DNA of 64,000 nucleotides from Antilocapra americana (Eukaryota > Chordata > Mammalia > Artiodactyla > Antilocapridae), in NCBI GenBank assembly GCA_007570785.1, contig ML664152.1:8052202-8116201 (forward strand), given 5' to 3'. The position numbers were made by a program, and so were the translations under genes. The notes beneath the pieces were generated by a model, which saw only the letters and a list, made by a program, of their open reading frames with translations, did not search any database and was not told the origin of the DNA. Positions 1-12,014 of this stretch are shown here, piece by piece (position 1 is the stretch's first letter; each line of letters opens with the position of its first letter).

Positions 1-955
1 CGACATCTGGTCCCATCACTTCATGGCAAATAGACGGGGAAACAGTGGAAACAGTGGCTGACTTTATTTTTTTGAGCTCCAAAATCACTGCAGATGGTGA
101 CTGCAGCCATGAAATTAAAAGACACTTACTCCTTGGAAGAAAAAATTATGACCAACCTAGCTGATACTGCTGCCAAGTCGCTTCAGTTGTGTCCGACTCT
201 GTGCAACCCCATAGACGACAGCCCACCAGGCTTCCCAGTCCCTGGGATTTTCCAGGCAAGAACACTGGAGTGGGTTGCCATTTCCGTCTCCAATGAATGA
301 AAGTGAAAAGTGAAAGTGAAGTTGCTCAGTCGTGTCCAAATCTTCACGACCGCATGGACTGCAGCATACCAGGCTCCTCTGTCCATTGGATTTTCCAGGC
401 AAGAGTACTGGAGTGGGGTGCCACTGCCTTCTCCTTAACCAACCTAGACACTATATTAAAAAACAGAGACATTATTTTGCCAACAAAGGTCCATCTAGTC
501 AAGGCTATGATTTTTCTAGTAGTCATGTATGGATGTGAGAGTTGGATTATAAAGAAAGCTGAGCATTGAAGAATTGATGCTTTTGAACTGTGGTGTTGGA
601 AAAGACTCTTGAGAGTCCCTTGAACTGCAAGCAGATCCAACCAGTCCATCCTAAAGGAGATCAGTCCTGAATATTCATTGGAAGGACTGATGTTGAAGCT
701 GAAACTCCAATACTTTGGCCACCTGATGCAAAGAACTGATTCATTTGAAAAGACACTGATGCTGGGAAAGATTGAAGGTAGGAGGAGAAGGAGATGACAG
801 AGGATGAGATGGTTGGATGGCATCACCGACTCAATGGACATGAGTTTGTGTAAGCTCTGGGAGTTGGTGATGGACAGGGAGGACTGGAGTGCTGCAGTCC
901 ATGGGGTTGCAAAGAGTCCTACACAACTGAGCAACTGAACTGAACTGAACTGAAC
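1..955 (+). mobile_element. BovB (RTE) LINE, 3' part
   Basis: The sequence reads as the C-terminal coding end of BovB (for example VVMYGCESW near 520) and ends in the family's ACTGA-type tail at about 935-955. It is split by a BOV-A2 SINE at 161-437. Without the SINE it is about 670 bp, and its left end may lie outside the window. Frameshifts and stops make it non-functional. Confidence 0.92.
151..447 (-). mobile_element. BOV-A2 SINE dimer with 10-bp target duplication
   Basis: Two BovA monomers are joined by the typical GTGAAAAGTGAAAGTGAAG linker (302-320). The CAG-type tail appears as ctgctgcc on the plus strand, so the SINE is on the minus strand. The body is 161-437. The 10-bp duplication accaacctag at 151-160 is repeated exactly at 438-447, which proves insertion into an existing BovB. 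Confidence 0.93.
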
Positions 956-1280
956 ATGGCCATGGTCAATTAGAGCCCCTCTCCCCTCTTTGGAGAATGA
1001 GGAGAGGGGCTGAAAGTTCCAAGCTTCTAATTACAGCTTGTTGTTCCCTGTGATCAGCCCTCATCCAAGAGCTGGCACACAGTCACCTTATTTAAACAAA
1101 ATATGTTCTTGTCTCCCAGGAAATTCCAGGGGATTTAGAAACTCAGTATCAAGAACAAGAGTCAAAAAGACTAAATATTAGAACTAAAGATTCTCCCAGC
1201 CACCCTATCTACAAGGATTTTAGGAACTCTGTGTTAGAATCTTGAAGCAGAAACCAGTATATGTATTTCTTATTATTTCA
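956..1280. other. unannotated intergenic stretch with a small hairpin
   Basis: No gene or certain repeat is recognised. Perfect 10-bp inverted arms (gcccctctcc at 975-984, ggagaggggc at 1001-1010) could form a hairpin, perhaps a fossil repeat end. Confidence 0.4.
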
Positions 1281-1465
1281 CGCTCTGGACACAGAGAGAC
1301 CCAGATTTGAATCTTGGCTGCATGACTTATGGGCTTTGTGACCTCAGGCAAGTTACTCGATCTCTCTGAACCTCAAGTTTCACATCTGTAAAATGGAGAT
1401 ATATACCGGCAACCACCTTGTAAATTTCCCAGGAAGATTAAATGGGAAAATACACATAAATCCTA
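1281..1465 (+). mobile_element. MIR SINE
   Basis: The stretch contains the MIR core and tail: tgtgacctcaggcaagtta, then ctctctgaacctcaagtttc, then catctgtaaaatggag. Divergence is high, as expected of this ancient mammalian family. Confidence 0.85.
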
Positions 1466-2004
1466 GTGTTTGTTGTTTCATGTGCCCTTGTTAAAGAGCT
1501 CTTTTATGTGAATCACTGTGTGAAGTTGAATGGACAGGAGGCTTTTGCCAAAGGAAGAGTTATAATAGTGTTATTAGCCCACACCTTTCCTTTTGCCAGG
1601 CCCTCTGCATGCATTTGCTTAGTTAATCCACACAATAACTGTCTAAAAACCACAAAATGTAAGTGGTGTGTTGCAGGGCCATGCAAGGAGAAGGTAGCTC
1701 ATGCCCCCCAAACCCAGACCTCCCTGTAGGGTTTCAACAAAGTATTTCTTAAGGCAAGGAAATAGTTGTTACTAAGTTCTTGGTGTTGGAATCCTTTGTT
1801 CTTATACCACGTAGGTCAGGTCATGATGTTCCTGTAAACGTCCAACAAATGTTATTCTTTTTTCTGCAACTTTTACTTCTGACTCTTAAAGGTCAGAGCC
1901 CTGAGAATATGCTCTCTCCTCTATATTTCAGGCTATAGACAACATTCTTTTACAAAAGGTGCAGAGCAGAGTGACTAAGCACAAGCAACACAACATAAAG
2001 TTTA
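1466..2004. other. mostly unannotated intergenic DNA
   Basis: A segment near 1600-1665 (ttaatccacacaataactg) resembles the inner part of a reverse MIR/L2 element but is too eroded to call. Nothing else is recognised. Confidence 0.4.
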
Positions 2005-2174
2005 AAGTAACAGGAATGCATCTAAATCTCATTCCTGGGCATATACCCAGACAAAACCATAATTCAAAAGATATATGCATCCTTATGTTCATAGTAGCAC
2101 TATGCACAATAGCCAAGACATGGAAACAAGCTAAATGTCAATCAACAGATGAATGGATAAAGAAGATGTGAGAT

Positions 2175-2222
<48 letters not shown>

Positions 2223-2430
2223 GGAATACTACTCAGCTATAAAAAGAATGAAATAACACTATTTGTAGCAACATGGATGGACCTAGAGATTATCCTGATA
2301 AATGAAGGAAGTCAGAAAGACGAAGATAAATATCATATCATTTATTTGTAGAACATAAAAGAATCACAAATGTCCATTGATTTGTGGATGCTGAGGGGGA
2401 GGTGGGGGTGGGGAGGATTAGGAGTTCATG
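2005..2430 (+). mobile_element. L1 LINE 3' end
   Basis: Matches the L1 3' terminal region: cattcctgggcatataccca, then caatagccaagacatggaa, then atggaatactactcagcta, then aacatggatggacctagaga. It is interrupted by a (TA)n expansion at 2178-2222. No coding capacity remains. Confidence 0.85.
2178..2222. repeat. (TA)n microsatellite
   Basis: About 45 bp of uninterrupted TA dinucleotides lie inside the L1 3' end, at a place where L1 normally has a short TATATA segment. It is probably an expansion of that seed. Confidence 0.97.
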
Positions 2431-2849
2431 GTTAGCAGATGCAAACCAGTGTTTCTGGTCCAACCAATGTTATCCCAGGATGGAGGTCAGTACTAAGGGA
2501 GGTGTGTCAGGGAGGACCTGTATTGGCTAAGTATCAGAGATCACTCTAACCTCACAAGACAAATGAGGGACTGGATTTTTCTCTCACATGAAGGATACCT
2601 GGCCATCATCATCTCTATAGTACACTTCATGATGTGACCAGGGAAACTTTCCTCTTTGTTTTTACTGCTTAGTCCCCATTCTCAAAGTGCCTTCAATTCT
2701 AAGACAGTTGCTGAAACTCCAGTCATTACATCCACATTCAGAGAGAAAGTAAAGGAAGCAGGGAGAGGTAAAAAATTCATTCCCTGATAGAGGTGACTTT
2801 GAAGGTCTATCTTAAAAGCTTCACTTGTAGATTTGTCCAAAAAAGAGTA
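2431..2849. other. unannotated intergenic DNA
   Basis: No gene, RNA or certain repeat is recognised in this stretch. Confidence 0.4.
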
Positions 2850-3036
2850 AACATAGAATTGCCAAATGATCAACTAGTTCCACTTCTAGATATAGACCCA
2901 GAATCATGGAAAGAGGGATCTGAACACATATTTGTACACTAATATTCATATAGAATTATTCACAATAACTAAAAGGTAGAAACAACCCAAATATATATCA
3001 ACATATGACTCAATGAAAAAAAGTGGTATATACACA
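2850..3036 (+). mobile_element. older L1 3' fragment
   Basis: Reads as an L1M-type 3' region (ccacttctagatatagaccc, then acaaccca near 2980). It is interrupted on the right by BovB. Confidence 0.7.
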
Positions 3037-3040
3037 TGCT

Positions 3041-6000
3041 ATGTGTAACCCTCCTTCATGGATCTCAGCCTTGTCATGGAGAAGGGGCTTGTGTAACTCA
3101 ATGAAGCTGTGCAGGGTCACCTAAGACGGATAGTTCATAGTGAAAAGTTCTGACAAATCATGGTCCCTTGGAAATGGAAATGGCAACCCCCTCCAGTATT
3201 CTTGTTACAAGAACTCCATGAACAGTATGAAAAGGCAAAAAGACATGACACCAGAAGATGAGCACCCCCCAGCTTTGCAGCCAAGATGGAGAAGCTTTAT
3301 ACCATCAAGAAAAATAAGACCTGGAGCTGACTGTGGCTCAAATCATGAGCTCCTTATTACAAAGTTGTAGCTTAAATTGAAGAAAGTAGGGAAAACCACT
3401 AAGCCATTCAGGTATGACCTAAAACAAATCCCTTATGATGTTACAGTGGAGGTGATGAATAGATTCAAGGGATTAGATCTGGTAGACAGAGTGCCTGAAG
3501 AACTATGGACAGAAGTTTGTAACACTGTACAAGAGACAATGACCAAAACCATCCCAAGGAAAAGGAAATGCAAGAAGGCAAAGTGGTTGTCTGAGAAGGC
3601 TTTACGAATAACTGAGGAAAGGAGAGACGTGAAAGGCAAGGGAGAAAGGGAAAGATATATCCAACCAAATGCAGATCTCCAGAGGATAGCAAGGAGAGAT
3701 AAGGAGACCTTCATAAATTAACAATGCAAAGAAATAGAGGAAATCAACAGAATGGAAAAGACTAGAGATCTTTCAAGAAAATTAGAGATATCAAGGGAAC
3801 ATTTCATGCAAGGATGGGCATGATAAAAGACAGAAATAGTAACGACCTAACAGAAGCAGAAGAGATCAAGAAGAGGTGACAAGAATACACAGAAGAACTA
3901 TACAAGGAAGATCTTAATGACCCAGATAATCATGATGGTATGGTCACTCACCTAGAGTCAGTCATGCTGGAGTGTGAAGTCAAGTGGACCTTAGGAAGAA
4001 TTACAATGAACAAAGCTAGTGGAGGTGATGGAATTCCACTGAACTGTTTCAAATCCTAAAAGATGATGCTGTGAAAGTGCTGCACACAATATATCAGCAA
4101 ATTTGGAAAACTCAGCAGGACTAGAAAAGGTCAGTTTTCATTCCAATCCCAAAGAAAGGCAATGACAATGACTGTTCCAACTACCACACAATTGTGTTCA
4201 TTTCATATGCTACAAATGTTTTGCTCAGAATCCTTCAAGCTAGGCCTTAGCAGTATGTGAACAGAGAAATTCAAAATGTACAAGCTGGATTCTGAAGAGG
4301 CAGAGAAACCAGAGGTCAAAAGGCCAACATTCATTGGATCATAGAGAAAGCAAGGGAATTTCAGAAAAACATCTACTTCTGCTTCATTGACTACACTGAA
4401 GCCTTTGACTGTGTGGATCACACAAAAAAAAACTGTGGAAAATTCTTAAAGAGATGGAGATACCAGATCACCTTACCTGCCTCCTGAGAAACTTGTATGC
4501 AAGACAAGAAGCAATAGTTAGAACTAGACATGAAACAACAGACTGGTTCAAAATCAGAAAAGGAGCACATCAAGTCTGTATATTACTACCTTCCTTATTG
4601 AACATATTCAGGGTACCTCCTATCACTTCATGGCAAATAGATGGGTAAACAATGGAAACAGTGACAGACTTTATTTTTCGGGGGCTCCAAAGTCACTGCA
4701 AATTGTAACCACAGCCGTGAAATGAAAAGATGTTTGCTCTTTGGAAGAAAAGCTATGATAAACCTAGACAGCATATTAAAAAGCAGAGACATTATTTTAC
4801 TGACAAAGGTCCATCTAGTCAAAGGAGTGGTTTTTCCAGTAGTCATGTGTGGATGTGAGAGTTGGACTGTAAAGAAAGCTGAGTGCCAAAGAATTGATGC
4901 TTTTGAACTGTGGTGTTGGATAAGACTCTTGAGAGTCCCTTGGACTGCAAGGAGATCAAATCAGTCCATCCTAAAGGAAATCAGTCCTGAATATTCATTG
5001 GATATACTTTGGCCACCTGATGTGAAGAACTGACTCATTGAGAAAGACCCTGATGCTGGGAAAGATTGAAGGCAGGAGGAGAAGGGGATGACAGAGGGTG
5101 AGATGGTTGGATGGCATCACCTTCGATGGACGTAAGTATGAGCAAGCTCTGGGAATTGGTGATGGAAAGGGAAGCCTGGCATGCTGCAGTCCATGAGGCT
5201 GCAAAGAGTCGGACACGACTGAGTGACTGAACTGAATTGAGAGTACATTATGTGAAATGCTTGGCTGGATGAACAAACTGGATTCAAGATTGCCAGGAGA
5301 AATATCAACAACCTCAGATATGCAGATGATACCACCCTAATGGCAGAAAGTGAAGAGGAACTAAAGAGCCTCTTGATGAAGGTGAAAGAGAATAGTGAAA
5401 AAGCTGGCTTAAAATTCAGTGTTCAAGAAACTAAGATCACGGCATTCAGTCCCATCATTTCAGGGCAAATAGAAAGGAAAAATGTGGAAATAGTAACAGA
5501 CTTTTTTTCTTGGGCTCCACAGTCATTGCTGCCATGAAATTAAAAGATGCTTGCTCTTTGCAAGGAAAGCTTTTGCAAACCTAGACAGCATATTCAAAAG
5601 CAGAGACATCACTTTGCCAACAAAAGTCCATATATTCAAAGCTATGGTTTTTCCAGTTGTCATGTATGGATGTGAGTTGGACCATAAAGAAGGCTGAGCC
5701 CACAGAATTGATGCTTTTGAACTGTGGTGCTGGAGAAGACTTAAGAGTCCCTTGGACTGCAAGGAGATCCAACCAGTCAATGATAAGGAAAATTAACTCT
5801 GAATATTCATTGGAAGGACTGATGCTGAAGCTGAAGCTCCAGCCCAGCACTTCAGCCACCTGATGTGAAGAGCAATCTCATTGGAAAGACCACGATGCTG
5901 AGAAAGGTTGAAGGCAGGAGGAGAAGGGAGAATCAGGATGGCATCACTGACTCAATGGTCATGGGTTTGAGCAAACTTCTGGAGATGGTGAAGGATAGGG

Positions 6001-6068
6001 AAGTCTGGTGTGCTATAGCCCATGAGGTCTCAAAGTGTCAGATATGACTTAGAGACTGAACAACAACC
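3041..6068 (+). mobile_element. BovB LINE, internally deleted, with nested BovB
   Basis: Starts in the BovB 5' untranslated region (cagccttgtcatggagaagg at about 3067). It jumps at about 3265-3275 from 5' UTR to the end of the endonuclease region, so most of that domain is deleted. It then continues through the reverse transcriptase. The RT is split at 4616 by a second BovB and resumes at about 5240, where a YADD active-site box is readable at about 5318-5329. It ends at about 6068 in a gactgaacaacaac tail. Stops and frameshifts occur throughout. Confidence 0.9.
4617..5239 (+). mobile_element. 5'-truncated BovB inserted into an older BovB
   Basis: The outer RT is cut after agggtac (4610-4616). 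A 623-bp BovB 3' fragment follows, ending gactgagtgactgaactgaa. The outer RT then resumes with agagtac (5240-5246). The 7-bp flanks match at 6 of 7 positions and are read as the target duplication. Removing 4617-5246 restores collinearity with the 15400 copy. Confidence 0.85.
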
Positions 6069-6800
6069 TTGCATATGGTCCCCTGTATGTACAACTTTCC
6101 TGGTGGTTCAGATGGTAAAGAGTCTGTCTGCAATGCAGGAGACCTGAGTTTGATACCTGGGTCAGGAAGATTCCCTGGAGAAGGAAATGGTGACCCACTC
6201 CAGTATTCTTACCTGGGAAATCCCATGGAGAAAGGAGCCTGGCAGGCTACAGCCCATGGGGTTGCAAAGAGTCCAACTTGATTGAGTGACTAACACATTC
6301 ATTCCCATGTACAACACGATCTTGCTGTTTATCCATCCTATATATTGTAGATTGCATCTGTTACCTCCAAACTTTCAAGCTCTCCGGCCCTAACCCTGGT
6401 CTATTTTCCCTGCCTGTGACTTCATTTAATAAATAAATTCATTTGTATCATATTTTAGATTCTACATATGAGTGATATCATATGGTAATTTGTCTTTGTC
6501 TGACCTACTTCACTTAGTATGTTAATCCCTAGGTCCATCCATGCTGCTGCAAATAGCATTATTTCATTTTTATGGCTGAATAATATGTATGTACCACATC
6601 TTCTTTGTCCATTCATCTGTCAATGTACATTTAGACAGTTTCTGTGTCCTGGCTATTGTAAATAGTGCAGTTATGAATATAGGGGTACCTGTATCTTTCC
6701 AAATTGGAATTTTCACTAGATACATGCCCAGGAGTGGGATGGCAGGATCATACTTTTAGTTGTTTTTTTTTTTTTAAGGAAAGCATTTTTTAAAAGGTGT
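6069..6800 (-). mobile_element. L1 LINE 3' end, carrying a Bov-tA
   Basis: Reverse-complement L1 3' region: tttgcatctgttacct-like text near 6350, gattctacatatgagtgat near 6460, atgctgctgcaaatagcatt near 6540, and tgcccaggagtgggatggca near 6725. It is interrupted by a SINE at 6096-6306 and abuts a Tigger element on the right. Confidence 0.88.
6096..6306 (+). mobile_element. Bov-tA SINE with 9-bp target duplication
   Basis: A tRNA-Glu-derived head (ttcctggtggttcagatggt) is followed by the BovA body. The duplication atgtacaac is exact at 6087-6095 and 6307-6315. It inserted into the surrounding minus-strand L1. Confidence 0.95.
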
Positions 6801-7434
6801 CTAATTGAATCTTGCTATTTGTGGTCATGATAGTCTATAAAGGTGCCATGGACACTGGATTCATGAACCTGGAACCACCCCCCACCCTCCACCCACCACT
6901 GGTGGAGATACAGGATTAGAGTCCTGGTCTTCCGGTCTTAGTGTTCTTGTCAACCAGTTGATACATACTTTGTTTACTGTGTGGTTCTGTTTAAAGACAC
7001 TTTTTAATATATTTGGTTGATTCATAAGGGTTGAACTTATGCCCAACAGCACTAGAACTTATACTGGAGTGAAGTTCACCTAACACATGCATTTTCTCTG
7101 TAAGCTTCATTACAGCCTTCTGCGTTTGGGATCCTAGACAGCAGTTTAGCACTAGGCTCAGAAAATAGCAAAACCACCAACACATAGCATAAAATGTACA
7201 AATATAGCACTAAATAGAACTCAAAACGACCCTTGTTTACAGGAAGAACTGAAGCAAGGAGGTAGTGTCACTTTGTGTGACCTCAGCTGGGAACATGTGG
7301 CAGAGTCTCAAGGTTTTCACTTTTTCCTGTGTGTCTGTAAAGGTCTGTAGGGCCGTGAGTATTGATTATCAGGTTACAGAGGAAGTTTGGTGTGTAGGCG
7401 AATTCACAAATCCATGAACAATGAAAATCAACTG
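6801..7434 (-). mobile_element. Tigger-family DNA transposon, short but complete end to end
   Basis: On the minus strand the element starts cagttgattttcattgttc at 7434, next to a TA. It ends near 6801, where the plus strand reads ctaattgaatcttg, a decayed copy of the same inverted terminus. In between, 6991-7150 encodes a recognisable N-terminal helix-turn-helix remnant of a pogo/Tigger transposase (KAVMKLTEKMHVL, then SSSAVGHKFNPYES). At about 630 bp it is an internally deleted, non-autonomous form. Confidence 0.82.
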
Positions 7435-8600
7435 TATAAAGTCAGTGTTTTCACTTTTGCCGCTTGGATTTAACGTTACTAATGAATACCATTTATCCAA
7501 ATTGAGCTCAACTTTGCTTTGGCTGTCTATACCAATTTTCAATCCCCTTCTCCTTGTCCCTTCTTCCTACAACGTCTGTGACTGGACTGCAGGTGAGTTT
7601 TGCAAAAGATGATGTGGGCTACAAGGAACATAAAAACAGGAGAGGTGACAGGTAACTGTCTCAGAGTGGATGGTCAAGTGCAAGCTCTCAGAATTTGAGA
7701 ATCTAGTCCTCTCTGATTATAACTTTCTAAAAATCAAAGAACAAGGCTATGGAAGACGGAAATGCTCTGAAATTCCATCAGTGGATAGATGCATTAGAGA
7801 GATGGGTGTGTGATTTTTTCCCCGTTCTAGTCCCTATTTTACAAATTTTCTGGAAGATGCTTATATATTTTAGTTTTGAAAAGTAACTATTAAGGGAAAG
7901 AAGCATCGGTTTAAGAGATCCCAGATTCCTTTTGGGCACAGCATAGCTCACAGTCCCCCAAAGGGATTATTTTTTGCCATTCACAATAGCCTGGGAAGGG
8001 GTAGGTCTGAAAAGCTAGAAATATTTTTATTCATTGGAAGTTTTTGCTTCCTCAGCTCCTGCTGGACAACACTGACTTTAGGTGAACTAAGGAAAGGAAG
8101 CAGTTTTCTGCAAACAGTTTGAGCCACCAAAAGGTGCTTCCAGCCCCTTTGAAACCAACAGCTCTCCTTAGCATCAGCTTACCCTCTCTGTGCCTTCCTC
8201 TCCTGCCATGGAGTTCTTCATTTTCCAGACTGAATACTGGGAATTTTCACAGGCCATGATATTTCAAGAAAGGTCACCTCCCTGAAGGCATTTCTTTACA
8301 CTTTTTCTATTAAAAAAAAATTTTCCCCCCAAAAGAAGCTGATTTGTAGCTGAGGGTTTCTGGTTCATCTGAAGTAAGGGACTTTCTGCCTCTTGTTGGG
8401 TAGAAACCCTCATTGCCTAGGGACAGGTCAAGAACTTCAGCTGGAATCCTTTACTGCTCTGCACAGATTTCTGTCTTTTTGTGTCTGATGCCCATTCTCT
8501 GCTCCCAGGCAGCCTGCTCCCCAGCTTGCCGACAGAGTTGGGGCTGCCTCTAGAGGAAGCCACAGCTGAGGCAGGAGATGGGGAGGTGGGACCTTCCTGC
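7435..8600. other. unannotated intergenic DNA
   Basis: No gene, RNA or clear repeat is seen. The short ORFs lack any protein-like pattern that I recognise. Confidence 0.4.
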
Positions 8601-9010
8601 ACTGGTTTCCTAGGGTGGCTGTGACAAACTATCACAATCTCAGTGGCTCAGAGAGAAATACATTCTCTCCAGTTTGGGGGGCAGAGGTTTATATTAACAT
8701 GTCAGCCTGTTGGGCATCCTCTGGGGTCTCCAGGTGTGAATCCATTCCTGCCTCTTCCAACCTCTGGGGCCGTGGGTCTTCCTTGTGTAGCTGCACTCCT
8801 TAACCCCTCCCTCCATCCTCACTCTGCTTCTCTTCTGCCTGTCTTCTCTCTGTCTCCTTCCTGGGAGGACACAGGTGATTGCATTTAGGGTTCACTCCCG
8901 TTATCCAGAACAATCTCCCCATCTCGAAATCCTGAACTTCATCACTTCTCAAAGCTCTGCTTTGCCAGATAAGGTAACTTTCACAGCTTCCAGGGATTAG
9001 GCCTGTTTTC
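8601..9010 (-). mobile_element. MLT1-type (MaLR/ERVL) LTR
   Basis: Reads as the reverse of an MLT-type LTR: ggtttcctagggtggctgtg at the left, cctgcctcttccaacctctg in the middle, and a gcatttagggttcactcccg equivalent of the usual GGATTTAGGGCCCACCCT block at 8880-8900. It is a solo, diverged LTR. Confidence 0.7.
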
Positions 9011-11070
9011 AGTCGACCAAACTCTGTAAGAAAGAATGCCTTCCTACTGCCATATTATGGGCATTGCCACTAGATGCTCTGAGACTGTGGCTTGAGCAGA
9101 AATTTTTGTTTATTAACTCTGGGGTGTCTTTGGGAAAGAGGTAGGTGACTGGGGAGTTTGAAAGGAGAAGCCTCTAGTGTGGCCCAAATTAAGAGATGAG
9201 ATAGAATCTCAGTCCCAGGTGAGCTGGGAGTAGACGATGGCACATGGGATGAGGCAGAGAGTTTGTGGATTGAGGGGGGCGATTCCAGGATAGCTAGTGC
9301 TGTGGGGTAGCAACAATAGTGGGCTTTCCAGAGACTCTACCCCTGTGAACAACGGCAGGACTAAGCTAGTTGGTAATGCTTTTTTTTTAATTAATTAAAT
9401 GAACTTCTTTCTAAAATACAAAGAGTTTATATAAAAGCGCTTATGAATGGGATGGTTAGGATTTTGGAGGATGAGGGGTAAAAGGTCACACTTCCAAAAG
9501 GAACTTATTCTTTCTATCCCAGAGACATAAAAAGTGTCACTTTCTTCCACTGGAAGCCAGTGTTTCTGAAGATGACCCCTCACTCCCGATCCCCTTTCCT
9601 CCCTGTATCCTCCCCTGGGAGCTTTCTCTCCTATCTCAAACCCCTCTTCCCTTCCCTCGAGGTTAAACGACTCAGATCACTCTGTGGAAATCGCCTGCCT
9701 GCTATGTCCATAGCCTGAAAGGACGTGGGATTGTCAGCAGTCATCCTGCCAGCGAGCCTGAAGTGAGGCAACTCAGTCTATGCTGTGTTTTTCCAGTCTC
9801 CCAGTGGCAGAGGCCAGGCCTGGGGAAGGTGGAAAAACCTGGCTTTGCATCTGTAATATCCATGCATCTGCAGTCAGGCCAGAAGAATGGGAAATGGTGG
9901 TCTAAGAAGAGGATACATGGAATCAGATATTAGGATATGCATTCCACAATTAGATCCTGAGTGGCTGGGAGACCTATGTGCTAGAAGAGTTCTGTGATTG
10001 TATATCCAAGTAATCTCAGCTAGAGGTGGGGAGGAAAAGACCAAGGCTGATGTTTGGAAAATGAGGATAGGGAACGTCAGTCACTTTATGATTTGGACGA
10101 TGATCACAATTTGTCTGTGTTCAGACATGATCATAGGGTGGTCTTGTTTTTGTCTCTACCCATCATTGTCACAGAATGGCCTCGTCTGACGTTGATGGTC
10201 TGTGTAAATATTAAGCTACACCAGAGGACCACAGCCCAGCAGAGAGCACCAAGCCAGCTCCCAGATGTCAAGGACAACTTTTCTCTTTTTCACCTTACAC
10301 AACTGACCGGGCATGAAGGGCAAGAAAACCCCATCTTTCATTAAATTGGCTCTGTTTTACAATGAGGAGAAACAAAAAAGGCAGGGTTACCAAATTCCCC
10401 CTCTCCCAGCCGCAGACTTACAATGCTTTTTGAAGACCAATTAAAATTTCATGTCAAAATCATTTAAATGCAAGAGCACTAAATAACATAGTTGAATTTC
10501 AGTTAGGTACAGTCTAGAGACACATTGCCCAGAGTCTGACCTACTTTAAAAGTGTGATAATCTTTGTGGGGGTTTTTTCATGGATGCTAAATAATTTACA
10601 TTGAAGTTCCATTACATTTACTGTGATGTTTTAAAGATGACAACAGTTTCTATTTTCATGACCTTGAATATATTGTATTTTCTTCTCCCCATGTTATAGT
10701 TGTCTTAGTAAAAAAAGAAAGCCTCTGGAATAAATATATGCTTCCCAAATTCATTCAGGAGAAAATCAAATAATAAAATATAGATGCTGCAAGGAGGCTA
10801 CCAGGGCCTGATCATCACAAGGGTGCAAGCTAGAGGGGAGAGCAGTGGCTGACCCTAGGTCAGGCAGATGATAAGACCCTGCCCCTTAGTCCTGAGAAAG
10901 TCTGCTCTCGGGGTGGGGGGCAGAAACATCCTCTATCTGGTTTTCTGCTGGATTCCCCACAGCCAAGCATGATGTTGATGAATCATAGGTGCTCAATAAA
11001 TAAACAAAGGTACTTTTCTGAATAAATAGAGATACAGAACACATTTCTGGAAAGTCAGTGCTTTAAGGTG
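9011..11070. other. unannotated intergenic DNA
   Basis: Mostly sequence with no repeat that I recognise. At about 10967-11010, taggtgctcaataaata resembles the 3' tail of a MIR/L2-class element. No credible gene is seen: the 96-codon frame at 10054-10344 has no recognisable domain. Confidence 0.4.
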
Positions 11071-11650
11071 TTCAGTTCAGTTGCTCAGTCATGTCCAGCC
11101 CTTTGACTTGGCACTCCAGGATATGTGGCTCTAGGTGAGTGATCATACCATTGTTGTTATCTGGGTCATGAAGATCTTTTTTGTACAGTTCTTCTGTGTA
11201 TTCTTACCACCTCTTCTTAATATCTTCTGCTTCTGTTAGGTCCATACCATTTCTGTCATTTATTATGCCCGTCTTTGCATGAAATGTTCCCTTGGTATCT
11301 CTAATTTTCTTGAAGAGATCTCTAGTTTTTCCCATTCTGTTGTTTTCCTCTATTTCTTTGCATTGATCACTTAGGAAGGCTTTCTTATCTCTCCTTGCTA
11401 TTCTTTGGAACTCTGCATTCAAATGGATATATCTTTCCTTTTCTCCCTTGCCTTTCACTTCTCTTCTTTTCTCAGCTATTTGTAAGGTCTCCTCAGAAAC
11501 TATTTTGCCTTTCTTTTCTTGGAGATGGTTTAGATCACCTCCTCCTGTACAGTGTTACGAACCTCTGTAGTTCTTCAGGCACTCTCTATCAGATCTAATC
11601 ACTTGAATCTATTTCTCACTTCTACTGTATAATCATAGGTGATTTGGGAG
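11071..11650 (-). mobile_element. BovB LINE with the 3' end fused to the RT-upstream region
   Basis: About 40 bp of the BovB 3' terminus (ttcagttcagttgctcagtc) is followed at once by the ggcactccaggatatgtggc segment, which belongs more than 1 kb further upstream in BovB. It then continues through the linker and endonuclease-RT spacer to about 11650. The internal deletion removes the RT and C-terminal coding sequence. Confidence 0.85.
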
Positions 11651-11660
11651 AGAGCTTAAA

Positions 11661-11872
11661 GGCTTTCCAATGGTAAAGAATTGGCCTATCAATGCAAGAG
11701 ATGCAAGAGACTCAGGTTAGATTCTCGGGTTGGGAAGATCCCTTGGGGAAGAGAATGGCTACCCACTCCAGGATTCTTGCCTGGAGAATTCCATGGACAG
11801 AGGACCTGGTGGGCTACAGTCCATGGGGTCACAAAAAGTGGCAAATGACTTAGCAGCTAAACAGCAGCAACA
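11661..11872 (+). mobile_element. Bov-tA SINE
   Basis: A tRNA-like head (ggctttccaatggtaaagaa) is followed by the BovA body (ggacctggtgggctacagtc) and an aacagcagcaac tail. No clear target duplication was found. Confidence 0.9.
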
Positions 11873-12005
11873 GCATATTGGGAAAGAATCTAGAAAAATA
11901 TATACATATACATAAATACATATGATAGGTATATATACTCGTATAATTTGCTATACACCTGAAACTAACATTGTAAATCAACTATACTAAAATAAAACAA
12001 AAAAT
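11873..12005 (+). mobile_element. L1 3' tail
   Basis: Contains the L1 terminus (ctatacacctgaaactaaca, then ttgtaaatcaactatact) and ends in an A-rich tail at about 11990-12008. It has only about 130 bp of L1 sequence. Confidence 0.8.
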
Positions 12006-12014
12006 AAAGCCCAT

